From an uncultured Tateyamaria sp. (GTDB taxonomy: Bacteria > Pseudomonadota > Alphaproteobacteria > Rhodobacterales > Rhodobacteraceae): a stretch of 64,000 nucleotides of DNA. Both the position numbers and the translations under genes were made by a program. Below, in pieces: positions 1-8,880 of this stretch. The notes below the pieces were generated by a model. It made no database searches. It was given only the letters and a program-made list of their open reading frames with translations, and was not told where the DNA came from. The stretch is taken from assembly GCF_947503465.1 (NCBI RefSeq), contig NZ_CANNDN010000001.1, forward strand, positions 1,488,001 to 1,552,000, written 5' to 3'. The first letter of the stretch is position 1; every line of letters begins with the position of its first letter.

Positions 1-94
1 GTCTTTTTCTGCGCCGCACTTCTGGTATGATTGAACCCCTGCCCCTCTGGGCGTAGACCTGACCCCGTACCAGGGCCCAAGCAAAGGTTTGCCG

Positions 95-2011
95 ATGATG
101 CGTCTGTCATCCCTGCTGATCATCGTTGTCACGTTTTCCGTGGCGGCCGTTCTGGCCTTGGTCACCGCCAACCTGTCAGTGACATTGATCGAGGAAAGCT
201 CGGAAATCGGGGTCCGGGACGCGCTGGATGACGAAGGCATGACCTGGGCCGAGGTTCAGGCAGACGGGCTGCAGGTCACGCTGGCCGGCATCGCGCCGAC
301 CGAAGCGATCCGCTTTGCGGCACTGTCGACCGCGGGCAGTATCGTGGACGCCGCACGCGTGATCGACGAAATGGAGGTCGAGGCCGCCGCCGCCATCGCG
401 CCACCGCGCTTTTCTGCCGAAATCCTGCGCAACGACGCGGGCTTTTCCATCATCGGGCTGATCCCTGCGGCTACGGACCGGACGGCAGTCATTGACCGGA
501 TCACGGCCATTGCCGGCGACTTGCCCGTAACGGACCTGATCGAGGTCGCCGACTATCCGGCCCCGGACGGGTGGGAGGACGCGCTTGGCTTTTCACTGAC
601 CGCGATGGAACGCTTGCCGCGCGCCAAGGTGTCCGTTCTGGCCGGGCGCGTGTCGATCACCGCGATCACCGACAGCGCTGAAGAAAAGAACCAGCTTGAA
701 ACCCAGTTGAACCGCGCCGCCCCGCCGGGCCTGCGTGTTGCGCTGGACATTGCAGCGCCCCGCCCCGTCATCACGCCCTTCACGCTGCGCCTCGTCAAGG
801 ACGAGGCCGGAACCCGATTTGACGCCTGTTCGGCCGACACCGAAGCGGCCCGGACACGGATCGTGAACGCGGCATTTTCGGCGGGCCTGACCGGTCCGGG
901 CCAGTGCACGGTGGGCATGGGCGTGCCCAGCCCGAACTGGAGCATCGCCGTCGAACAATCCATTGCCGCCCTGGCCGAACTCGGCGCAGGTTCGGTCACG
1001 TTTTCAGATGCGGATATCACGCTGATCGCGGCGGAAGGCACGCCACAGACCGAATTTGATCGGATCGTGGGTGAACTGGAAAATGCCCTGCCCGAGGTGT
1101 TTGCCCTCTATGCCAAGCTGCCGGAAACGGTGGACCCGGATCAGGGACCGTCCGAATTCGTGGCAACGCTCAGCCCCGAAGGGCTCGTACAGCTGCGCGG
1201 CCGCATCTCCGACGAAAACCTGCGGTCGCTGGTCGACAGCTATGCCCAGGCGGCCTTTGGATCGGACAGCGTCTATACCGCGACGCGGATCGTCGATAAC
1301 CTGCCCGCAAACTGGCCGGTGCGGGTGCTGACGGGGCTCGAGGCGCTGTCGCAACTGTCCAATGGTGCGGTGACCGTGACGCCGGATACGCTCACCATAT
1401 CCGGCAACACAGGCAACCCGAAGGCCAGCACCAATATCGCATCGCTTCTGGCCTCCAAACTGGGCGAGGCCGAAGAGTTCGACATTCGCGTCACCTATCA
1501 GGAAAAACTGGACCCGGTCGCCGCCCTGCCCACGCCCGAAGCGTGCGAGGCGGAAATCGCGGGGATCCTCTCCGCCTCCAAGATCACGTTCGAGCCGGGC
1601 AGCGCCACGATCGATGCAAGCGCGTTGGGCACAATGGACGACATCGCAGAGGTGCTGCGCCAATGCGGTGACCTGCGGCTGGAAATCCAGGGCCACACCG
1701 ACAGCCAGGGCCGCGAGGTGATGAACCTGAACCTCAGCCAGGCCCGCGCCCAATCGGTTCTGAACGAACTGCGCGCCCGCCGCGTGCTGACGGCCACCTA
1801 TTCGGCCAAGGGCTATGGTGAAACGGACCCGATTGCGGAAAACGATACCGAAGAAGGGCGTGAGGCCAACCGCCGCATCGAATTCAAGCTGATCCGCCCT
1901 GCCCCTTCCGCACCGGAAGGCGAAACAACGCTGGAAACCCTCGCCGGAACAGGCGATACAGAGGCGGGCCCAGAGGACAGCGCCGAAGGACAGGACGATG
2001 AGCAGAACTGA
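95..2011 (+). CDS. OmpA-family envelope protein with N-terminal anchor
   Basis: 638 aa. One hydrophobic segment (about residues 5-27) acts as a signal anchor. The long middle part has BON-like segments with the sense of an outer-membrane or periplasmic scaffold. The last quarter (about residues 490-610) is an OmpA/MotB peptidoglycan-binding domain: a region beginning FEPGSA, then GHTDSQG, LSQARAQSV and NRRIEF. Family knowledge says this domain binds the peptide stem of murein. I chose the ATG at 95, which has AAAGG at 83-87; the TTG at 89 is too close to that site. The acidic C-terminal tail follows the OmpA domain. It overlaps the next gene by 14 nt, so the two are probably translated together. 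The exact role is unknown. Confidence 0.85.
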   Translation: MMRLSSLLIIVVTFSVAAVLALVTANLSVTLIEESSEIGVRDALDDEGMTWAEVQADGLQVTLAGIAPTEAIRFAALSTAGSIVDAARVIDEMEVEAAAAIAPPRFSAEILRNDAGFSIIGLIPAATDRTAVIDRITAIAGDLPVTDLIEVADYPAPDGWEDALGFSLTAMERLPRAKVSVLAGRVSITAITDSAEEKNQLETQLNRAAPPGLRVALDIAAPRPVITPFTLRLVKDEAGTRFDACSADTEAARTRIVNAAFSAGLTGPGQCTVGMGVPSPNWSIAVEQSIAALAELGAGSVTFSDADITLIAAEGTPQTEFDRIVGELENALPEVFALYAKLPETVDPDQGPSEFVATLSPEGLVQLRGRISDENLRSLVDSYAQAAFGSDSVYTATRIVDNLPANWPVRVLTGLEALSQLSNGAVTVTPDTLTISGNTGNPKASTNIASLLASKLGEAEEFDIRVTYQEKLDPVAALPTPEACEAEIAGILSASKITFEPGSATIDASALGTMDDIAEVLRQCGDLRLEIQGHTDSQGREVMNLNLSQARAQSVLNELRARRVLTATYSAKGYGETDPIAENDTEEGREANRRIEFKLIRPAPSAPEGETTLETLAGTGDTEAGPEDSAEGQDDEQN

Positions 2012-2324
2012 GTTTGTCATTGCGACAGCCATCATTCTTTTCATCGCGTTCTGCCTGGGATGGTTCGCGAACTGGTTGATTCACCGTTTTACACGTGTTG
2101 CCTCTGGCGACGTGGCAGAACTGGACCGGATGAGCCAGGAACTGCACGAGGCCGAAGAAACACGCGATCAGGCGATCACCTACCTGCAACAGCGCGAAGC
2201 GGAGCTGACCAACCAGCTGAGCCAGACCGAGGCCGAATTGCGCGCCGCCATGGACGGGTTGCGCGACGCCCGGCACGAGGCCGAGGAACTGCGCGCCTGG
2301 ATCGACCGCCAACAGGCCAGCTGA
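1998..2324 (+). CDS. Small membrane-anchored coiled-coil protein
   Basis: 108 aa. Residues 5-27 form one transmembrane helix. The rest is rich in Glu, Gln, Leu, Ala and Arg with heptad character, predicting one long coiled coil in the cytoplasm or periplasm. It starts inside the end of the OmpA-family gene, which indicates a two-gene operon. I do not recognise a named family. The arrangement suggests a partner that spans or braces the inner membrane next to a murein-binding protein, but that is inference. Confidence 0.75.
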   Translation: MSRTEFVIATAIILFIAFCLGWFANWLIHRFTRVASGDVAELDRMSQELHEAEETRDQAITYLQQREAELTNQLSQTEAELRAAMDGLRDARHEAEELRAWIDRQQAS

Positions 2325-2415
2325 GCACCGGGGCCGGATCAGCATCCTGCGTCCGACGTCCACCTTTCGTTAACCGACGCGCGGTCCGTTAACCCCGCGA
2401 TCCGGCGCATCAGCG

Positions 2416-2454
2416 GTGCACAGGTTGTGCACACGGTGTGTACAGGTAGTGCAC
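2416..2454. repeat. Phased GTGCAC array, copy 1
   Basis: Four hexamers (GTGCAC, GTGCAC, GTGTAC, GTGCAC) start at 2416, 2427, 2438 and 2449, an exact 11-bp period. The array lies in the 170-bp gap between two convergent operons. Read on the minus strand the unit is GTRCAC plus a five-base spacer, and the last unit is followed by CGCTG. A second copy in the same style lies at 49659-49697 on the other strand. Function unknown. Confidence 0.8.
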
Positions 2455-2494
2455 CGGCGAAAACCGCGATTCAGGTATCTAAAAAAGGTGCGAA

Positions 2495-2935
2495 TCACCA
2501 CCGCGCCAGCGCGTCCTCATCCTCGTCCCGCGCGGCCACCCAATCGGCGCCATCTGCTGTCACTTCGCGCTTCCAGAACGGCGCTCGGGACTTGAGGTAG
2601 TCCATCAGATACTCAGCCGCCTCGAATGCATCCTTGCGGTGCCTGGCGGCAGTGGCGACCATCATGATCATCTCGCCCACCTCAAGCCGTCCGTGCCGGT
2701 GGATCACCAGCGCATCCTCCAGCGACCATCGGTCAACCGCCTGTTGCGCAATCTCTGACAGCGCGCTTTCCGTCATGCCGGGATAATGCTCGATCTCCAT
2801 GGCCTGCAGCCCGCCATCCACGTCGCGGACGATGCCGGTAAACGTCACCACGGCCCCCGAAACAGCGCGGCCCCCGGCAAAGGCAGATGCTTCGGCCCCG
2901 AAGTCGAACGGCGCATCCTGAACGACCACGCGCAT
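2495..2935 (-). CDS. moaE: Molybdopterin synthase large (catalytic) subunit MoaE
   Basis: 146 aa, normal for MoaE. With MoaD it converts precursor Z (cPMP) to molybdopterin in the cytoplasm. Recognisable blocks are GAVVTFTGIVRD, MEIEHYPGM, HRHGRLEVGE and the lysine-bearing stretch RHRKDAFEAAEYLMDYLKSR, followed by PFWKRE, which are the MoaE signature segments. It lies 4 nt after moaD in the run uvrC-pgsA-moaD-moaE. The product serves molybdoenzymes; the nitrate reductase NasA in this window is one likely client. Confidence 0.95.
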   Translation of the reverse strand: MRVVVQDAPFDFGAEASAFAGGRAVSGAVVTFTGIVRDVDGGLQAMEIEHYPGMTESALSEIAQQAVDRWSLEDALVIHRHGRLEVGEMIMMVATAARHRKDAFEAAEYLMDYLKSRAPFWKREVTADGADWVAARDEDEDALARW

Positions 2936-2939
2936 CCGC

Positions 2940-3194
2940 CTAACCGCCTGTCATTGGAGGAAAAAACGCCACTTCCCGCACCCCGGACAAGGGGGCATCA
3001 AAGTCGGTCAACTGTTGGTCCACAGCCACCCGCAACGCCGTGATGTCGGCAAATGCCGCCGCATATCGTTCTTCCTTGGCACGCAGTTCTTCCACCAGAT
3101 CCATCACGGTTGCCGCCTGCGTGTCGACCGCCTCACGCGGGATGCCAATCCGTTCCCGCACCCAGGCAAAGTAAAGCACGTTCATGGCTGTCAC
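2940..3194 (-). CDS. moaD: Molybdopterin synthase sulfur carrier subunit MoaD
   Basis: 84 aa, ubiquitin-like fold size. It opens with NVLYFAWVRERIG and ends in the obligatory Gly-Gly (FPPMTGG), the tail that is adenylated by MoeB and thiocarboxylated so that MoaD can donate sulfur to MoaE. The start codon overlaps the pgsA stop (ATGA at 3191-3194) and moaE follows after 4 nt, so translation is coupled. Confidence 0.95.
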   Translation of the reverse strand: MTAMNVLYFAWVRERIGIPREAVDTQAATVMDLVEELRAKEERYAAAFADITALRVAVDQQLTDFDAPLSGVREVAFFPPMTGG

Positions 3195-3850
3195 CCTTTC
3201 AGATACGGCATGGCCTTACGGAAGTAGTCCCATCCGGTGATAAAGGTAAGGGCGGCAGCGATCCACAGCAACCAAAGGCCTATACGGCCCGACCAATCGG
3301 CACCGGCCAGCTTCCACGCCAGGCCCAGATTGTCGGGTTCGTCACCGTTCAGGATGGCGCTGACCATGGCCTCGTCCATGCCCCAGATCGACATCCCGAA
3401 ATAGTGTTCAAACACGCCTTGGGAAAACAGGACCGCAATGGCAACCATCTGAAAAGTCGTCTTCCATTTCGCAAGCTTTGTAACCTTCAACGTACCGGCC
3501 GTGTCCCCCAGAAACTCGCGCAGACCCGACACAAAAACCTCTCGAAACAAGATCATCGTCGCAGGCAGCACCAGCCACGGTGACCAGCTGGAAAAGCCGA
3601 TGATGACCATCAGCGCAATGACCACCATCGCCTTGTCCGCGATAGGGTCGAGCATCGTGCCAAGCTTGGTCTGTTGTCCCCATGCGCGGGCCAGATAGCC
3701 GTCGAACCAATCCGTGATGGCCGCCCCGATAAACAGGATCACGGCAAGGATGTCGGCATAGGGTCGGGTGAAATACAAAAACATCACAGCAACAAGCGGG
3801 GCCGCGATCAGCCGCAGGGTCGTCAGGATGTTCGGGATCGTCCAGGTCAT
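3191..3850 (-). CDS. pgsA: CDP-diacylglycerol--glycerol-3-phosphate 3-phosphatidyltransferase
   Basis: 219 aa inner-membrane enzyme that makes phosphatidylglycerol phosphate from CDP-diacylglycerol and glycerol 3-phosphate. The CDP-alcohol phosphotransferase motif DGx2ARx8Gx3Dx3D is complete (DGYLAR then GTMLDPIAD) near residues 49-71. Several transmembrane helices surround it. I prefer the ATG at 3850 (MTWTIPNILT) over an in-frame TTG six bases upstream; neither has a strong ribosome site. It sits between uvrC and moaD on the same strand and overlaps moaD by 4 nt. Confidence 0.95.
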   Translation of the reverse strand: MTWTIPNILTTLRLIAAPLVAVMFLYFTRPYADILAVILFIGAAITDWFDGYLARAWGQQTKLGTMLDPIADKAMVVIALMVIIGFSSWSPWLVLPATMILFREVFVSGLREFLGDTAGTLKVTKLAKWKTTFQMVAIAVLFSQGVFEHYFGMSIWGMDEAMVSAILNGDEPDNLGLAWKLAGADWSGRIGLWLLWIAAALTFITGWDYFRKAMPYLKG

Positions 3851-3907
3851 GCGCAATCTCTAGCGTGTCCGGTGCCGGGCCGGAAGGGGGCGTACGCAGA
3901 CATGCGC

Positions 3908-5794
3908 CTACTGATCGTGAAAGAAGTCATAGACCTTTTGCGCCAACCCCTCTGACACGCCATCCACGGCCTTGAGATCGGCAAGGTTCGCACGTGCCAC
4001 CGCCTTGGCCGATCCGAAATGCGCCAGCAGCGCACGCTTGCGGGACGCACCCACGCCCGGAATATCATCCAGCGGGTTCTTCATGTTGGATTTCGCCCGT
4101 TTCGCCCGGTGCGTGCCAATGGCAAAACGGTGCGCTTCGTCCCGCATGCGTTGCACGAAATAGAGCACCGGATCGTTGTGGCGCAGGGCAAAGGGGCGCT
4201 GGCCCACGCGGTGGAACTCCTCCTTGCCCGCGTCGCGGTCCACACCCTTGGCAACGCCCACCATCGGGATGTCCTCGACCCCGTGTTCGCGCATGATTTC
4301 GGCCACGGCACTCACCTGCCCCGCACCACCATCGATCAACAGCAGGTCAGGCCACATGCCTTTGCTGCGGTCCGGGTCCTCAGTCAAAAGGCGCTTGAAG
4401 CGGCGGTGCAGCACTTCCTTCATCATGCCAAAGTCATCACCGGGCGTCAGGTCATCGCCCTTGATGTTGAACTTGCGGTAGCTGTTTTTCATGAACCCGT
4501 CCGGGCCCGCGACGATCATCGCGCCCACGGCATTGGTGCCCTGGATGTGGCTGTTGTCGTACACCTCTATCCGGTCAGGCGGCTCCGGCAGTTCGAATGC
4601 TTCGGCCAGCCCGCGCAACAGTTTTGCCTGCGTCGCGCTTTCAGCCATTTTTCTGGCCAGGCTTTCACGCGCATTGCGCAGGGCGCTGTCGACCAGTTCG
4701 GCCTTTTCCCCGCGCTGTGGCACCAGCAACTCGACCTTGCGCCCCAGTTTCCCACTCAACGCTTCGGCCATCAGGTCGGGGTTCTCGATCTCGTTTGACA
4801 GGATCAACTGTCGGGGCGGTTCCTTGGTGTCATAGAACTGGCCCAGAAACGCCTCCAGCACCTCGGCCGCGTCCACGTCCGCACCGATGCGTGGATAGAA
4901 ATCACGATTGCCCCAGTTCTGGTTGGCGCGGATGAAAAAGACCTGCACACAGGCCTGCCCCTGATCCATATGCAGGGCCACGATATCCGCCTCGGTCACG
5001 CCGCGCGGGTTGATGCCCTGCGCGGTCTGTACCTGCGTCATGGCCCGGATACGGTCCCGCAAGGCTGCGGCGCGTTCGAATTCCATGGCTTCCGACGCCT
5101 CTGCCATCTGCCCGGCCAGCTTGGCCTGGATGTCCGTAGACTTGCCGGTCAGGAAGCGCTCGGCATCCTTGACCGACTGGGCATACTCGGCCTCTGAAAT
5201 CAGGCCGACACATGGCCCCGAGCAGCGCTTGATCTGATAAAGCAGACAGGGCCGCGTGCGGCTTTCGAACATGGAATCGGTGCAGTTACGAAGTAGAAAG
5301 ACTTTCTGTAGTTGATTGAGCGTGCGGTTCACGGCACCCGCGCTGGCAAACGGCCCGTAATAGGCGCCCTTCTGTTTCTTTGCGCCGCGGTGCTTTTTGA
5401 TCTGGGGATAGGCGTGATCGCCCGTCACGAGGATGTTGGGAAAGGATTTATCGTCGCGCAGCAGGACGTTGAACTTGGGCTTGAGCTGCTTGATCAGGTT
5501 CTGTTCAAGCAGCAGCGCCTCTGTCTCTGTCCGGGTGGTCAGGAACATCATCGACGCGGTCATGGAAATCATGCGCGCAATGCGACCCGAATGACCGCTG
5601 GGGCGGGCATAGTTCGACACCCGTGCGCGCAGGTTTCTGGCCTTGCCGACGTACAGCACCCGGCTTTCGCGGTCGAGCATGCGGTAGACACCGGGCGAGC
5701 TGTCGAGTGTCTTGAGATATCCCTGGATCACCTCGTGACCGACAGGCACGGGCGGCTCAATCTGGGAGTGTGAGGGGGTATCCTGTTTCGCCAT
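3908..5794 (-). CDS. uvrC: Excinuclease ABC subunit C
   Basis: About 628 aa, the normal UvrC length. It makes both incisions in nucleotide excision repair with UvrA and UvrB. In order: GIY-YIG nuclease ([26 protein letters not shown]), the cysteine-containing region around [13 protein letters not shown], a UvrB-binding UVR motif ([24 protein letters not shown]), the RNase H-like C-terminal nuclease ([19 protein letters not shown]) and helix-hairpin-helix repeats at the end ([13 protein letters not shown]). The start is uncertain: ATG codons exist at 5794 (MAKQDTP) and 5815 (MEDSAN). First gene of the run leading to pgsA-moaD-moaE. Confidence 0.93.
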   Translation of the reverse strand: MAKQDTPSHSQIEPPVPVGHEVIQGYLKTLDSSPGVYRMLDRESRVLYVGKARNLRARVSNYARPSGHSGRIARMISMTASMMFLTTRTETEALLLEQNLIKQLKPKFNVLLRDDKSFPNILVTGDHAYPQIKKHRGAKKQKGAYYGPFASAGAVNRTLNQLQKVFLLRNCTDSMFESRTRPCLLYQIKRCSGPCVGLISEAEYAQSVKDAERFLTGKSTDIQAKLAGQMAEASEAMEFERAAALRDRIRAMTQVQTAQGINPRGVTEADIVALHMDQGQACVQVFFIRANQNWGNRDFYPRIGADVDAAEVLEAFLGQFYDTKEPPRQLILSNEIENPDLMAEALSGKLGRKVELLVPQRGEKAELVDSALRNARESLARKMAESATQAKLLRGLAEAFELPEPPDRIEVYDNSHIQGTNAVGAMIVAGPDGFMKNSYRKFNIKGDDLTPGDDFGMMKEVLHRRFKRLLTEDPDRSKGMWPDLLLIDGGAGQVSAVAEIMREHGVEDIPMVGVAKGVDRDAGKEEFHRVGQRPFALRHNDPVLYFVQRMRDEAHRFAIGTHRAKRAKSNMKNPLDDIPGVGASRKRALLAHFGSAKAVARANLADLKAVDGVSEGLAQKVYDFFHDQ

Positions 5795-6083
5795 GCGATT
5801 CGCGCTGTCTTCCATGTTTTGGCTGCACTGATTTGACCAGGTGATCAAGCAAACTTGCATCCACGGTTCCTGTGGATAAGTGTGCGGGTAACTTCCGGGC
5901 GCTCAGATTTTTTCCTTGTTTCTTGGGCCCTTCGCCAATCTGCCTAATTTTTGGGCACATATGTAAGTATATGGTTTTACTTCACTTTTATTTTCACTTG
6001 CGGCAAGTAACTGAAAACACATGGCTTTTGGTAACAGTTTTGTAACCAGTATTAACCCGGTGCAAAACTCACCTTACGTCACC
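5795..6083 (-). promoter_or_regulatory. AT-rich upstream region of uvrC with a DnaA-box match
   Basis: 289 bp without a gene, markedly more AT-rich (about 5940-6060) than the surrounding coding sequence. It contains a perfect DnaA-box consensus on the minus strand (TTATCCACA, 5871-5879), flanked by a small inverted repeat (ATCCAC at 5859-5864 and GTGGAT at 5872-5877). It also has a 13-bp palindrome (ACTTGC-G-GCAAGT, 5996-6008). It must carry the promoter of the uvrC operon. Only one DnaA box is visible, so an origin is not supported. Confidence 0.5.
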
Positions 6084-6863
6084 TTACTCTACGCCGATCA
6101 CGTCCGGAGTTTCCCAGGCGAGGTGCTGTCCCCCATCCACGCAAAGAAGTTGGCCCGTGACCGCCGGAGAGTCGAGGAAATAGCCCAGCGCGCCCACGAT
6201 GTCTGCAGGGTTTGATCCGCGTTGCAAAACGGTTGCGGCGCGTTGTTTTGCAAAATGTTCGGCACTTTGGCGGCCGCCCTGCAATGTGGGGCCGGGCCCA
6301 ATCGCATTGACGCGGATCGCTGGGGTCAGGGCCCGGGCACTCGTTTGCGTCAAGGCCCATAGGCCCATCTTGGCAAGTGTGTAGGTCATGAACTCGGGCG
6401 TCAGCTTGCGCACCCGTTGGTCTGCCATGTTCACGATCAGGCCGGAGGCGACCGGTTCATCCATGTCATCGCGCGTGGGCTCCAAGCCCTGGGCTGCCAT
6501 CGCCTGCGTCAGCACAAACGGTGCGCGCAGGTTGCTTTCCATGTGTCGGTCCCAACTGTCGCGGGTGGCCGTTTCAACTGTGTCGTATTCAAAGATCGAG
6601 GCATTGTTTACCAGGCAGGTGATCGGCCCACCCAGCGCATCGGACGCTTTGCCAAACAAGGATTGGGTCTCTGCCTCTTTCGTGAGGTCCGCTTGCAGTG
6701 CAACGCCGCGCTGACCCCTGGCGTCGATCCGAGCCACTGTTTCAAGCGCACCTTTGTCGGAACTGGCATAGTGTACGGCGACATCGTATCCCCGGCCGGC
6801 CAGATACACAGCCATCGCCCGGCCCAGTCGGTGCCCTGCCCCTGTTACAAGCGCGCGTGTCAT
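6084..6863 (-). CDS. Short-chain dehydrogenase, FolM/pteridine-reductase-like
   Basis: 259 aa. The Rossmann motif TGAGHRLGRA has the TGxxxRxG form typical of pteridine reductases and FolM rather than the common TGxxxGIG. NNAS near residue 85 and a YTLAK (YxxxK) catalytic pair are present, and the C-terminus has the SDR block ITGQ-like VTGQLLCVDGG. Likely reaction: NADPH-dependent reduction of a dihydropterin; this is family inference. I start it at ATG 6863, which has AAGGAGA just upstream, rather than the longer reading frame. It follows the antiporter gene by 20 nt, same strand. Confidence 0.85.
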   Translation of the reverse strand: MTRALVTGAGHRLGRAMAVYLAGRGYDVAVHYASSDKGALETVARIDARGQRGVALQADLTKEAETQSLFGKASDALGGPITCLVNNASIFEYDTVETATRDSWDRHMESNLRAPFVLTQAMAAQGLEPTRDDMDEPVASGLIVNMADQRVRKLTPEFMTYTLAKMGLWALTQTSARALTPAIRVNAIGPGPTLQGGRQSAEHFAKQRAATVLQRGSNPADIVGALGYFLDSPAVTGQLLCVDGGQHLAWETPDVIGVE

Positions 6864-6883
6864 CGCACTCTCCTTCTTTTTGA

Positions 6884-7846
6884 TCAGCTTAGTACGATGC
6901 CCAGATAGGCCAGATAGAGCACGGTCAAGATCACACCCCATGTCCGCGTGATGTCACGCCGCATGTAGACAAAGGGCACCAGCAGGATGGACGCGCCCAG
7001 CATGACCCAAAGATCGAAGCGCAGGAACGCGGGATCAACCGGGATGGGCCCGACCAGCGACGCAATCCCGACAATGGCCAGCAGGTTGAACATGTTCGAC
7101 CCGATCACGTTGCCCAGCGCCACATCCGCCTGCCGTCTGAGCGCCGCCATGACCGTTGTCGCCAATTCGGGAAGCGAGGTGCCAACAGCAACAAGCGTGA
7201 GACCGATGACCGTATCGCTGACCCCGTACATCTTGGCGATGATGGTGGCGTTGTCGACCAAAAGATCCGCACCAAGCGGCAAACCGATCAGCCCCAGAAC
7301 CAGGAAGACGGCAATGCGCCAGCCTGGCAGATCCGGGTCCACGCCCTCGATCTCGTCTTCGTCTGCGGATGCATCCGCGCATGCCGCGCGGTGGCCGGTC
7401 GCTTCGCGTGCGGCGTCCCACAAGACAAACGCAAGCGCCGCAAGCAGCACAACGGCCGCGATCCAGTCAAAGACGCCGCGAAACGCCAGCGCGATGAACA
7501 AGACCGACGCCGCGATCATGAAATTGTACGTCTTCCTTGTCTCGCATTCCGACGTGTGCATGGTCGCCAGCAAGGCCGGTATCCCGAGAACCATCAGAAT
7601 GTTCGCCGTGTTGGACCCCACCACATTGCCGATCGCGATGCCCGGTGCCTCGTCCAGAACGGCCTGAATGGCGATCAGCAATTCGGGCGCTGACGTTCCG
7701 AAGGCGACGATGGTTAGACTGACGATCAAGGCCGGCACGCCGAGGCGTAAGGACAGGTTGACCGCTCCCTTGACCAGCGAGTCGCCTGCCAGCAGAAGAA
7801 TGATCAGTCCCAGCCCGCTCAACAGCCACGGCATTGCGGCAGCCAT
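6884..7846 (-). CDS. Calcium/sodium (CaCA family) antiporter, YrbG-like
   Basis: 320 aa with about ten hydrophobic segments. Two inverted alpha-repeats carry the ion-binding signatures: first copy TIVAFGTSAPELLIA and GNVVGSNTANI, second copy TLVAVGTSLPELATT and GNVIGSNMFNL. These are the GxSxPE and GSN motifs that bind Na+ and Ca2+ in the NCX/CaCA superfamily. An acidic cytoplasmic loop (DASADEDEIEGVD) separates the halves. It starts at ATG 7846 with GAGGGGG upstream and shares the A with the stop of the preceding small gene (TGATG). Confidence 0.93.
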   Translation of the reverse strand: MAAAMPWLLSGLGLIILLLAGDSLVKGAVNLSLRLGVPALIVSLTIVAFGTSAPELLIAIQAVLDEAPGIAIGNVVGSNTANILMVLGIPALLATMHTSECETRKTYNFMIAASVLFIALAFRGVFDWIAAVVLLAALAFVLWDAAREATGHRAACADASADEDEIEGVDPDLPGWRIAVFLVLGLIGLPLGADLLVDNATIIAKMYGVSDTVIGLTLVAVGTSLPELATTVMAALRRQADVALGNVIGSNMFNLLAIVGIASLVGPIPVDPAFLRFDLWVMLGASILLVPFVYMRRDITRTWGVILTVLYLAYLGIVLS

Positions 7847-8010
7847 CAGCGACCCCCTCGGCCGCAGGTGCACGTGCCCTTGCCGATCCGGTAGCGCCCG
7901 CATTCACATTTTGCGGCTGCCAGACGCTTGCCGCCAATCCAGTGCAGTTTGCCAAAGACCGCCAGGACGGCGATGAAAGCAAGGAACAGAAGGACGATCT
8001 TGGACAACAT
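7846..8010 (-). CDS. 54-aa membrane protein with CxC pairs
   Basis: A short gene that length filters would miss. Residues 3-21 are one hydrophobic helix (MLSKIVLLFLAFIAVLAVF), followed by a basic stretch (GGKRLAAAK) and two Cys-x-Cys pairs (KCECGRYR, GTCTCGRGG), which look like a small metal-binding knuckle. It begins 3 nt after the stop of the S49 peptidase gene and its TGA overlaps the ATG of the antiporter (TGATG), so it is embedded in an operon with coupled translation. No family recognised; function unknown. Confidence 0.8.
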   Translation of the reverse strand: MLSKIVLLFLAFIAVLAVFGKLHWIGGKRLAAAKCECGRYRIGKGTCTCGRGGR

Positions 8011-8013
8011 GGG

Positions 8014-8811
8014 CTACAGCCCGAACCGGGCATAGGCCGCCCGTTCTTCGATGACGGATACGGCGTCGTCCATCGCCTGTGCGCCCAAACGGGAGAACAG
8101 GGGGCGGCGCACGCCGTAGCGGCGAAACTTGACCTTGTCGCCGAACCGCGCTTCCATCATCGGTTTCAGGTGCCCGATGCCGTCGATCAGCCCCAACGCC
8201 TTGGCCTTTTCGGCCAGCCAGACCTCGCCTGTGAAAAGATCAGCCTCTGCATCAATCTTGCCAGCCCGCCGGTCCTTCACATGGTCAATGAAATTGGTAT
8301 GGATGTCATCCAACAGACCCTTGAGCCGTTCGACATCCTCCGGCTTTTCCGGGCGGAACGGGTCCAGCATGCTCTTGGACTTACCCGCCGTATAGACCCG
8401 CCGCTCAACCCCTTGCCTGGCCAGAAATTCGTGTGCGCCAAACCCGGCAGAGATGACACCGATGGACCCCACGACAGAGGACGGGTCGGCGTAAATCTCA
8501 TCCGCCGCAACGGCCAGCCAATAACCGCCAGAGGCCGCGACATCCTCGACAAAGGCGATGACCGGTATGTCCTTTTCCTCCGCCAGCCTGCGGATGCGCG
8601 CACCGATCAGCGAAGACTGCACAGGGCTGCCCCCGGGTGAATTCACCTCGAGCGCGACTGCCACGGGTTTGCCACGGCCAAAGGCCTTGTCGATGACGCC
8701 AGCGAGGGCCCGGTCATTCAAGGTGCCGCGCGTCCCGCCCGCGATGACCCCTTGCAGTCGCACAATGGCGACCGTCGGGTCGGATTTCATGAAGGGAATC
8801 CAGCGTTTCAT
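8014..8811 (-). CDS. S49 family serine peptidase (SohB/SppA-like)
   Basis: 265 aa, the short single-domain form. Key blocks: VAIVRLQGVIAGG, LEVNSPGGSPVQS, the serine motif DVAASGGYWLAVAADEIYA, GSIGVISAGF, and a lysine-rich stretch KSKSMLDPFRP. In this ClpP-fold family the catalytic Ser (ASGG) and a Lys form a dyad that cleaves membrane-embedded or signal peptides. The N-terminus KRWIPFMK lacks a long helix, so it may be peripheral. The start at ATG 8811 has a weak ribosome site. First gene of the operon S49 - small CxC protein - antiporter - reductase. Confidence 0.88.
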   Translation of the reverse strand: MKRWIPFMKSDPTVAIVRLQGVIAGGTRGTLNDRALAGVIDKAFGRGKPVAVALEVNSPGGSPVQSSLIGARIRRLAEEKDIPVIAFVEDVAASGGYWLAVAADEIYADPSSVVGSIGVISAGFGAHEFLARQGVERRVYTAGKSKSMLDPFRPEKPEDVERLKGLLDDIHTNFIDHVKDRRAGKIDAEADLFTGEVWLAEKAKALGLIDGIGHLKPMMEARFGDKVKFRRYGVRRPLFSRLGAQAMDDAVSVIEERAAYARFGL

Positions 8812-8880
8812 CTCAGCCCATGTAGAATGCGGCCCCGCACAGAACAAGGCCGCAATGCAAAGGAGTTGTGCGCCGTTACG

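Noticed and set aside
1004-2044. Long minus-strand frame opposite the OmpA-family gene
   Set aside because: It is the mirror of a well-supported gene in high-GC DNA, with Arg/Gly-rich composition and no family pattern.
5859-6008. Chromosomal origin of replication
   Set aside because: Only one DnaA box and no dnaA, dnaN or parAB nearby; AT-richness alone is typical of a promoter.
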